6,183 nt of DNA. Source: an uncultured Oscillospiraceae bacterium (lineage in GTDB: Bacteria > Bacillota > Clostridia > Oscillospirales > Acutalibacteraceae). The notes under the pieces are model-generated. The model saw nothing but the letters and a program-made list of their open reading frames with translations, was not told where the DNA came from and ran no database searches. Position 1 is the first letter of the stretch; the number at the start of each line of letters is the position of its first letter. The position numbers were made by a program, and so were the translations under genes. The stretch covers positions 1 through 6,183 of the forward strand of contig URYV01000098.1 in the NCBI GenBank assembly GCA_900552285.1, written 5' to 3'. Positions 1 through 5,176 of this stretch are shown one piece after another.

Positions 1-1
1 C

Positions 2-1291
2 GTATTCGTGTCGGGCGGCCCCATGCTTGCCGGCCGCGTGGACGGTCACAAGACCAGCCTTTCGGGAATGTTCGAGGCGGTGGGTTCCTTCATGGCGGGT
101 AAAATTTCCGAAGAAAAGCTTCTCGAATATGAATGTAAGACCTGTCCCACCTGCGGCTCCTGCTCGGGTATGTATACGGCCAATTCCATGAACTGCCTGT
201 GCGAGGCCATCGGCATGGCTCTTCCCGGCAACGGCACAATTCCCGCCGTCTATTCAAGCCGTCTCGAGCTTGCAAAGCACGCGGGCATGACCGTGGTCGA
301 CCTTGTGAAAAAGGACATAAAGCCTCTCGACATCATGACCGAAAAGGCATTTTATAACGCCCTTGCCGCCGACATGGCGGTGGGCTGCTCCACAAACACA
401 ATGCTTCATCTTCCCGCCATTGCCAACGAATGCGGAATTAAGCTTGACCTCGACATGGCAAACGGCATCAGCGAAAAGACCCCGAACATTTGCCACCTTG
501 CCCCCGCAGGCCACACCTATATGGAGGATCTTAACGAGGCGGGCGGAATTCCCGTCGTGCTCAAGGAGCTTGAAAGCGGCGGCCTCATCAACACCGACTG
601 CATGACCGTCACCGGAAAAACCCTTAAGGAAAACCTCGAAAAGGTTCAAAGAACCGACGGCTCGGTCATAAGACCGCTGTCAAATCCCTTCTCCAAAACC
701 GGCGGTATCGCCGTGCTCAAGGGCAACCTCGCAAAGGACGGCTGCGTTGTAAAGCGCTCGGCCGTGGCGGAGGAAATGCTGGTTCACAGCGGCAAAGCCC
801 GTGTTTTCAACAGCGAGGAGGAGGCCATTAAGGTCATCTACGACGGCGGCATAAATCCCGGCGACGTGGTGGTCATCAGATATGAAGGCCCCGCCGGCGG
901 CCCCGGCATGAGAGAAATGCTGTCTCCAACCTCGGCCATTGCGGGAATGGGTCTTGACAAAACGGTGGCTCTCATAACCGACGGAAGATTTTCCGGCGCA
1001 ACAAGGGGCGCCAGCATAGGCCACATCTCTCCCGAGGCGGCAAACGGCGGTCTCATCGCCTATGTTCACGAGGGCGACACCATAAATATCGACATTCCGA
1101 ACAACTCGATAACCCTTGAGGTGTCGGAGGAGGAAATAGAAAGCCGCAAAAAGACCGACAAAATTCTCAAAAAAGAGAACCTCACCGGCTATCTTATATA
1201 CCTTTATCCCATATCGGGCGGCAGGTTTCCTCGGCCGATAAAGGCGCAATTATCAACGAAAGACAGTGATTTTTTTGACCGAAGCTCTTGA
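2..1291 (+). CDS. ilvD: Dihydroxy-acid dehydratase, 5'-truncated by the window edge and frameshifted near its 3' end
   Basis: IlvD dehydrates 2,3-dihydroxy-isovalerate and 2,3-dihydroxy-3-methylvalerate to the 2-keto acids that lead to valine, isoleucine and leucine. It is a cytoplasmic Fe-S, Mg-dependent enzyme. The frame opens with VFVSGGPM at nt 2, so roughly 115 N-terminal residues lie outside the window. Seen here: the cysteine motif CPTCGSCSGM (nt 143-172), expected to supply cluster ligands, then TANSMNCL, LPGNGT, GCSTNTMLHLPAIANE, LAPAGHTYMEDL, GPAGGPGMREM and the active-site region ITDGRFSGATRGASIGHISPE. All core motifs are intact. The frame runs to a stop at 1289-1291, but after ENLTGYL (ending 1195) it no longer looks like IlvD. 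The expected VSSADKGA tail sits in the -1 frame and ends at 1267-1269. It is either a real C-terminal mutation or a sequence error. The family assignment is near certain; the true end is uncertain. Confidence 0.95.
   Translation, partial: VFVSGGPMLAGRVDGHKTSLSGMFEAVGSFMAGKISEEKLLEYECKTCPTCGSCSGMYTANSMNCLCEAIGMALPGNGTIPAVYSSRLELAKHAGMTVVDLVKKDIKPLDIMTEKAFYNALAADMAVGCSTNTMLHLPAIANECGIKLDLDMANGISEKTPNICHLAPAGHTYMEDLNEAGGIPVVLKELESGGLINTDCMTVTGKTLKENLEKVQRTDGSVIRPLSNPFSKTGGIAVLKGNLAKDGCVVKRSAVAEEMLVHSGKARVFNSEEEAIKVIYDGGINPGDVVVIRYEGPAGGPGMREMLSPTSAIAGMGLDKTVALITDGRFSGATRGASIGHISPEAANGGLIAYVHEGDTINIDIPNNSITLEVSEEEIESRKKTDKILKKENLTGYLIYLYPISGGRFPRPIKAQLSTKDSDFFDRSS
1196..1269 (+). other. ilvD: Out-of-frame C-terminal tail of ilvD (frameshift zone)
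   Basis: From nt 1225 the frame starting at positions 1 mod 3 reads VSSADKGAIINERQ and a TGA at 1267-1269. This matches the usual IlvD ending (GYL-x-RY-xx-VSSADKGA, from memory of the family). The main body is in the frame 2 mod 3. The 29 nt between the last good codon (1193-1195, Leu) and the Val at 1225 are not a multiple of three, and they are longer than the six or so residues usually found there. The change is therefore not simply one missing base; an insertion of about 11 nt, or several small errors, fits better. No stop codon interrupts either frame in this stretch. Confidence 0.8.
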
Positions 1292-2468
1292 AAATTTAAG
1301 ACTGCGGCTTAAGGCCGTGACGGTTTTTAAGGGGGTGGCGGACAGCCCCGCCCTGTCAAGGCTTATCCGCCTTCTCGACGGCATTGCGGCCGACGGGCAA
1401 AGTGCCGAAAACATCGCCCTTTACGCCGATTTTGTTAAGTCCGTCTATGAAAACGGCTGCGATTTCGGCGAGTGCCTTAAGACCTGCGTTTTCGAGGATG
1501 AAAACATTTTCATAAGGCTTTCGGCGGCAAAGCGGGAAATTCCCGCCGCCGTGAAAAGCGCCGCAGAGTCCGAGCTTGCCCTGTTTTCCGAGCTGTCGGC
1601 AATAGGCGCAAAACAGCTTAAATCCGACCTTTGCGGCGAAATTTCACTTCCCGATTTTGACTCGACTTCATATAACTTCGTCGAGCTTTACGCAAAGCGG
1701 GCAAAGGATGCCTGCAAAACCGGCTACGGCATTTTCGCCCGCCACACCATGTTCAGGGTGGAAAAGGGCGAAATTCTGCCCTTTGAATCCCCCGACGAAA
1801 TTCGTCTCGACAGCCTTTTCGGCTATAAGGCCGAGCGTAAAAAGGTGCTTGACAACACAAAGGCGCTGCTTGAGGGGAAACCTGCGGCAAACGTGCTGCT
1901 TTGCGGCGACGCGGGAACGGGAAAATCCTCCACCGTCAAGGCGGTGACAAACGAGCTGTCCTGTGAGGGACTTCGGCTTATCGAGCTTTCCAAGGCTCAG
2001 CTGCCCGAACTTCCCGGAGTTTTCGGCAAGATAAGGGAAAATCCGCTGAAATTCATAATTTTCATCGACGACCTTTCCTTCAACAAAAACGACGACTCCC
2101 TCGGTACCCTCAAGGCCATTTTGGAGGGCTCGGCTTCGGCAAAATCGCAAAACGCCGTTATCTATGCCACAAGCAACCGCCGCCACCTTGTCAAGGAAAG
2201 CTTTTCCGACCGGGAGGGCGACGACGTTCACGCAAATGATACCAAGGCCGAGCTGCTGTCCCTTTCCGAGCGCTTCGGACTGACCGTTCTCTTCGGAAAG
2301 CCCGACAAAAAGCTCTATCTTGAAATTGTCAAAAACCTGGCGCAAAAGAAGGGTATTTCTCTTCCCGAGGACGAGCTGCTGCTTAAGGCGGAGGAATATG
2401 CCCTGCGAAAGGGCGGCCGTTCGGCCCGTGCCGCCGAGCAGTTTACCGACCTTCTTTTGGCAAAATAA
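1266..2468 (+). CDS. DUF815-family AAA+ ATP-binding protein
   Basis: This is a 400-residue cytoplasmic P-loop ATPase of the DUF815 family, whose cellular role is not established. The N-terminal ~180 residues are a variable, probably helical region. The AAA core follows: Walker A GDAGTGKS at 214-221 (K220), Walker B FIIFIDD at 263-269 (D268, D269), a sensor-1-like YATSN at 300-304 followed by RRHLV, LSERFGL at 333-339 with a candidate arginine finger R336, and a sensor-2-like GGRSARAA at 383-390. The family-typical stretch SDREGDDVHANDT lies at 314-326. The GTG start at 1266 overlaps the shifted-frame ilvD stop (GTGA), which suggests translational coupling; a weak GAAAG site lies at 1258-1262. 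An in-frame TTG at 1275 is an alternative start. A terminator follows 6 nt after the stop. The family call is firm; any link to branched-chain amino acids is only positional. Confidence 0.93.
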   Translation: MIFLTEALENLRLRLKAVTVFKGVADSPALSRLIRLLDGIAADGQSAENIALYADFVKSVYENGCDFGECLKTCVFEDENIFIRLSAAKREIPAAVKSAAESELALFSELSAIGAKQLKSDLCGEISLPDFDSTSYNFVELYAKRAKDACKTGYGIFARHTMFRVEKGEILPFESPDEIRLDSLFGYKAERKKVLDNTKALLEGKPAANVLLCGDAGTGKSSTVKAVTNELSCEGLRLIELSKAQLPELPGVFGKIRENPLKFIIFIDDLSFNKNDDSLGTLKAILEGSASAKSQNAVIYATSNRRHLVKESFSDREGDDVHANDTKAELLSLSERFGLTVLFGKPDKKLYLEIVKNLAQKKGISLPEDELLLKAEEYALRKGGRSARAAEQFTDLLLAK

Positions 2469-2474
2469 CACCAT

Positions 2475-2508
2475 AAAAAAGGACCTTTGATTTCAAAGGC
2501 CCTTTTTT
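2475..2508. terminator. Bidirectional intrinsic terminator between convergent genes
   Basis: AAAAAAGG-A-CCTTTGA pairs with TCAAAGG-C-CCTTTTTT across a tiny loop, with a single A/C mismatch in the stem on the plus strand. It has a T run at 2503-2508 on the plus strand, and the A run at 2475-2480 becomes a T run on the minus strand. It lies 6 nt after the DUF815 stop and directly after the holin stop, so it can end both transcripts. Confidence 0.88.
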
Positions 2509-2509
2509 G

Positions 2510-2788
2510 CTATTTGTCGCATTTCGGCCGCTCGTAGGAAAGCGCCTGCTCGCTGTCGGAAAATCCCTTTGTGGTGGGGTCGACGACGGCATTCCACACG
2601 CTTGCAATCACCGTGAAACAAACATACGGATTTAAAACGGCCCTTTTAAGGGTGGAGAAAAACACTCCCCAGGACGTCACGTCCGAGCCGGTCAGTCCGT
2701 AATATGCCCCTATGGGCACGGCCACTGCAAGCGCCACCGAAAACCACCATTGCGAATTTCTTATTCTTACCTTCCAGTTTATTTTCAA
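2510..2788 (-). CDS. Phage-type holin, phi LC3 family
   Basis: This 92-residue membrane protein is expected to form the pore that lets an endolysin reach the cell wall. Seen: a short basic N-terminus (MKINWKVRIRN), a first hydrophobic segment at about 14-31, a polar connector at about 33-48 (GSDVTSWGVFFSTLKR), a second hydrophobic segment at about 52-69, then the family hallmark VDPTTKGFSDSEQALSYERPK at 69-89. The N-terminal NWKVR and the VDPTTKG...DS..AL.YE.P signature are what identify phi LC3-type holins. The start is TTG at 2788-2786, set by a strong AAGGAGGG six nt upstream. That site overlaps the stop codon of the endolysin gene, so the two are co-transcribed and probably coupled. The length is normal for the family. 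No other phage structural gene is nearby. Confidence 0.9.
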   Translation of the reverse strand: MKINWKVRIRNSQWWFSVALAVAVPIGAYYGLTGSDVTSWGVFFSTLKRAVLNPYVCFTVIASVWNAVVDPTTKGFSDSEQALSYERPKCDK

Positions 2789-2794
2789 AAAAAT

Positions 2795-2802
2795 CCCTCC
2801 TT
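2795..2802 (-). promoter_or_regulatory. Ribosome binding site that fixes the TTG start of the holin
   Basis: On the minus strand AAGGAGGG lies 6 nt before TTG (2788-2786). Its first two bases are the last two bases of the endolysin stop codon (TAA, 2803-2801). There is no ATG near this spacing, so TTG is the best start. Confidence 0.85.
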
Positions 2803-3538
2803 ATATTCCCAGCGCCTTTTTAAAGCAATTTATGCCGAAAATTCCGTCGGCGTATAGGCCGTTTGCCCTTTGCCAAGCTCGAATTTTCGCTTCGGTCTCG
2901 CTGCCGGGGATACCGTCGGGGTTTGCTCCCACCGTGCGCTGAACGATTTTTGCGGCGTTTGAAAATCCTCCGCCCCTTTTAACGGCCGTGGCCTTAAGGG
3001 CGTTCATAAATTCGCTGTCCTGCGCCCCGTCGGAAATTCCGTGCTCGGGGAAGGTGCGTCCGTCGGCCATAAGCGCCAGGCGCAGATTTTTCGGCGTGCA
3101 GCCGAGCGCCGGAAGATTTTCGAAGGTCTCCACCGGTGTGACCGTTTGATTTTTCCAAAAACTCGGATTTTTCCTGGCGTCGATGTGGACAAAGCCGTCG
3201 TCATAATAACAGCCGATTCCGTTTATCCAAAGTCCCTGCGCCGCATGAGCCACGTCGTAGGGCTCGACCCCCTCGGTCACAATGTCAAAGGCCTGTCCCT
3301 TAACATGATATGAGCCGGATTTTCCGCCCACCTTTTTGTTCCATGACGGCGTGCGGTAGCCGCTTGAAATGACCATGGGGCGGCCGAATTTCTGCCTGAG
3401 CACCTCCAGCTTGAACACAAGGTCGACGTCGATAAGCACCTCGTCCGAGCCGTCGTGACAGGCAAACTCCGACACCCTGAAGTGGTCGGAAACAAGATTG
3501 TTTCCCTGCCGTGATTTTGAAAATCTGTATACTGCCAT
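2801..3538 (-). CDS. M15-type peptidoglycan peptidase (endolysin) with C-terminal cell-wall-binding domain
   Basis: This 245-residue zinc peptidase is expected to cut peptide bonds in peptidoglycan. The catalytic domain occupies about residues 15-125: SSGYRTPSWNKKVGG at 58-72, then SYHVKGQAFDI at 76-86 with zinc ligands H78 and D85, and DGFVHID at 114-120 with the third ligand H118. This is the D-Ala-D-Ala carboxypeptidase-like M15 pattern found in phage lysins. A linker rich in TVTPVETFE follows. Residues ~195-244 form a peptidoglycan-binding-type repeat (KIVQRTVGANPDG, AWQRANGLYADGIFG); residues ~147-190 may be a worn related unit. No signal peptide is visible, which suits export through the downstream holin. 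The open frame continues upstream to 3853, but ATG 3538-3536 has a strong AGGAGGG 7 nt away and the upstream extension crosses a terminator, so this start is chosen. Whether it is an endopeptidase or a carboxypeptidase cannot be told from sequence. Confidence 0.9.
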   Translation of the reverse strand: MAVYRFSKSRQGNNLVSDHFRVSEFACHDGSDEVLIDVDLVFKLEVLRQKFGRPMVISSGYRTPSWNKKVGGKSGSYHVKGQAFDIVTEGVEPYDVAHAAQGLWINGIGCYYDDGFVHIDARKNPSFWKNQTVTPVETFENLPALGCTPKNLRLALMADGRTFPEHGISDGAQDSEFMNALKATAVKRGGGFSNAAKIVQRTVGANPDGIPGSETEAKIRAWQRANGLYADGIFGINCFKKALGI

Positions 3539-3545
3539 AGCTTTT

Positions 3546-3552
3546 CCCTCCT
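3546..3552 (-). promoter_or_regulatory. Ribosome binding site of the endolysin gene
   Basis: AGGAGGG on the minus strand lies 7 nt before ATG at 3538-3536. It rules out the much longer upstream reading frame, whose extra 105 residues are basic, low-quality sequence translated from the antisense-like end of the neighbouring gene and its terminator. Confidence 0.85.
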
Positions 3553-3580
3553 GATAACAGTTTATTGGGAAATGTGCCGC

Positions 3581-3589
3581 AGTGTAACA
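3581..3589 (-). promoter_or_regulatory. Possible extended -10 promoter of the lysis cassette
   Basis: On the minus strand TGTTACACT resembles an extended -10 (TG-n-TACACT). It lies between the upstream terminator and the endolysin ribosome site and would give a leader of about 35 nt. No convincing -35 hexamer is found at 16-18 nt, so this is only a candidate. Its location, in the only space left for a cassette promoter, is the main support. Confidence 0.27.
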
Positions 3590-3611
3590 CATTGCCCTCA
3601 ATAAAGGGCGC

Positions 3612-3653
3612 AAAAAAGCAAAAAGGTTGCACAAAACCGTGCAACCTTTTTTT
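3612..3653 (-). terminator. Intrinsic terminator after the HlyC/CorC gene
   Basis: A perfect 13-bp inverted repeat, AAAAAGGTTGCAC (3620-3632) and GTGCAACCTTTTT (3639-3651), has a 6-nt loop. On the minus strand it is followed by a T-rich tail ending in a T run from the A run at 3612-3617. It begins about 12 nt after the HlyC/CorC stop. It separates the secA side from the lysis cassette. Confidence 0.92.
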
Positions 3654-3665
3654 ATTTTTAAAAAT

Positions 3666-5096
3666 TTATTCTTCGCGGGAGGATTTTTTATCCTCCTTTT
3701 CCCGCTTTTCCTCGCGGTCGGATTTGTCCTTTTTGTCGGATTTTTCATCCTCGTCGGTCTCATCCTTCGGAATGGGCAGCTTTTCCACCCGCACCTTTTC
3801 GATGCGCCGCTCGTCCACCTCTTCCACCGTGAAAAGGGTGTACGCCGCCTCAACGGTGGGGTGCTCGCCTTCCTTTGGGATATAGCCGAGCTTTGCCATA
3901 ATCATGCCGGCAAGGGTGTCATAGTCGCCGTCGGGCAGCTCTCTGCCCAGCTTTTCCGACAGCTCGTCAAGGTCGATAACTCCGTCCACCGTGAAAACGT
4001 TTTCCGAAAGCTGCTCGATGTCCTCGTCCTCGTCGTCATATTCGTCGCGGATGTTGCCCACGATTGTCTCGATAAGGTCCTCCATGGTGACGATTCCCGC
4101 CGTTCCGCCGTATTCATCCACCACAACCGCAAGCTGAATACGCTTTTCGGTCATTTCGGTGAACAGATCGCGGCAGTTTTTGGTCTCGGGAACAAAATAA
4201 ACCTCACGCATTTTTTGAGAGAGGGTGTCGGCTGCGGGAATTTCGCTTCCCACATAGGGCAGCAGATCCTTGACGTATATAACGCCGACAATGTTGTCAA
4301 GATCGTCCTCGAAAACGGGAATTCTCGAAAATCCTTCCTCCACCGCAACCTTGACGGTGCTGTCTATGCTGTCGGTGATTTCCACCGCCACAACATCGGT
4401 TCGGTGGGTCATTATTTCGTCCACGGGGGTGTCGTCAAATTCGAAAATGTTGTTTATCATTTCCTTCTGACTTTCCTCGATAACGCCCTTTTCCTCGCCC
4501 ACGTCGACCATCATGCGGATTTCCTCCTCGGTGACGTTTTCCGGCTCGGAACCGGGGTCGATGCCCAGCAGTCGGACGCAAAGATTTGTGGAGGCCGAAA
4601 GCAGCGCGATAAAGGGGCGCATAATGCGCTTTACGAAAAGCAGCACCCCAACCACCGCAAAGGACACCTTTTCGGGGTTTTCAATGGCAATTCTCTTGGG
4701 CACAAGCTCGCCCAGCACAAGGGAAAAATAGGACATGATAACGGTAACAAGCACAAGGGAAAGCCCGTTTAAAAAGCCCGCGTGGCTCTGCCCGAAGGCG
4801 CCGAACCAGGAAACAAGGGTGGCTCCGAATTTTTCCACAAAGGTTTGGGAGGCCGAAGCCGAGGTCAAAAATCCCGCAAGTGTTACGCCGATTTGTATGG
4901 TGGACAAAAATGCGGCGGAATTTTCGGTGAGCTTAACCACCTTTTTGGCCTTTTTGTGGCCTTCCTCGGCCATTTTGTCGATTTTGGCGTCGTTAAGAGA
5001 AATGACGGCAATTTCGCTCATGGCAAAAAAGGCGTTGACCAAAATCAGCACAAGAAGAAGCATCAGTTTAAGAAATAAATTTCCGGGGTCATCCAT
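3666..5096 (-). CDS. HlyC/CorC-family membrane protein (CNNM, paired CBS, CorC_HlyC domains)
   Basis: This 476-residue integral membrane protein belongs to the family associated with Mg2+ or other divalent-ion export and homeostasis; the old 'hemolysin' name is misleading. Domains in order: a CNNM/DUF21 membrane domain at ~8-190 with hydrophobic segments near 8-25, 62-80, 108-128 and 144-168 and the family motifs NAFFAMSEIAVIS (21-33), GVTLAGF and LGELVPKRIAIENPEK (128-143); two CBS motifs at ~226-282 (DEIMTHRTDVVAV, GVIYVKDLL) and ~297-350 (VVVDEYGGTAGIVTMEDL), which likely bind an adenine nucleotide; and a CorC_HlyC domain at ~360-440 (FTVDGVIDLDELSEKLG). The last ~32 residues are an extreme Lys/Asp/Glu tail. 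ATG at 5096 has AAAGGAGAG upstream with rather long spacing (about 11 nt). The gene follows secA by 80 nt and a strong terminator ends it. The ion specificity is unknown. Confidence 0.95.
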   Translation of the reverse strand: MDDPGNLFLKLMLLLVLILVNAFFAMSEIAVISLNDAKIDKMAEEGHKKAKKVVKLTENSAAFLSTIQIGVTLAGFLTSASASQTFVEKFGATLVSWFGAFGQSHAGFLNGLSLVLVTVIMSYFSLVLGELVPKRIAIENPEKVSFAVVGVLLFVKRIMRPFIALLSASTNLCVRLLGIDPGSEPENVTEEEIRMMVDVGEEKGVIEESQKEMINNIFEFDDTPVDEIMTHRTDVVAVEITDSIDSTVKVAVEEGFSRIPVFEDDLDNIVGVIYVKDLLPYVGSEIPAADTLSQKMREVYFVPETKNCRDLFTEMTEKRIQLAVVVDEYGGTAGIVTMEDLIETIVGNIRDEYDDEDEDIEQLSENVFTVDGVIDLDELSEKLGRELPDGDYDTLAGMIMAKLGYIPKEGEHPTVEAAYTLFTVEEVDERRIEKVRVEKLPIPKDETDEDEKSDKKDKSDREEKREKEDKKSSREE

Positions 5097-5107
5097 AAAA
5101 GAATGTT

Positions 5108-5116
5108 CTCTCCTTT
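5108..5116 (-). promoter_or_regulatory. Ribosome binding site of the HlyC/CorC gene
   Basis: AAAGGAGAG on the minus strand lies about 11 nt before ATG at 5096-5094. The spacing is on the long side, but no in-frame ATG, GTG or TTG lies closer to it, so the ATG is kept. Confidence 0.7.
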
Positions 5117-5140
5117 AAAATTATAAGTTGGGTCAAGGTC

Positions 5141-5166
5141 GGGCAGGTTCAAAAACTTTTCTGCCC
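5141..5166 (-). repeat. Short inverted repeat between secA and the HlyC/CorC gene
   Basis: GGGCAG at 5141-5146 and CTGCCC at 5161-5166 can pair across 14 nt, and an inner GTT/AAC may extend the stem with a bulge. No T run follows on the minus strand, so it is not a typical intrinsic terminator. It could be a weak attenuating or RNA-stabilising hairpin, or chance. Confidence 0.3.
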
Positions 5167-5176
5167 CGCCTTTACC

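Noticed and set aside
1160..1225. Programmed -1 ribosomal frameshifting as the explanation of the shifted ilvD tail.
   Set aside because: The direction fits (-1), but the only A-rich run (ctc aaa aaa gag, near 1168-1176) is out of phase for a standard X-XXY-YYZ heptamer, and slipping there would destroy the conserved ENLTGYL. No slippery heptamer or following stem is seen between 1196 and 1224.
1668..2474. A 268-residue open frame on the minus strand opposite the DUF815 ATPase.
   Set aside because: It has no family motif, crosses the terminator region, and lies against a strand with clear Walker A and B motifs. It is a shadow frame.
2475..3653. Attachment-site direct repeats flanking the lysis cassette, as for an integrated element.
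   Set aside because: The flanking sequences are two unrelated terminator hairpins. I found no shared direct repeat and no integrase or tRNA in the window.
3539..3853. N-terminal extension of the M15 peptidase up to 3853.
   Set aside because: The extension would be translated from antisense of the HlyC/CorC 3' end and through a perfect terminator hairpin, is rich in Arg/Lys/Pro without family similarity, and the ATG at 3538 has an ideal ribosome site.
3627..4772. A 381-residue open frame on the plus strand opposite the HlyC/CorC gene.
   Set aside because: The minus strand encodes an unmistakable multi-domain protein with its own ribosome site. The plus frame has no recognisable motif and starts inside a terminator; long antisense frames are expected with this third-position bias.
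5120..5136. TTGACC...TATAAT promoter on the minus strand in front of the HlyC/CorC gene.
   Set aside because: The two hexamers are only 5 nt apart, and the next TTGAAC is 21 nt away. The implied start of transcription would fall within the ribosome site. A TATAAT alone in AT-rich leader sequence is weak evidence.
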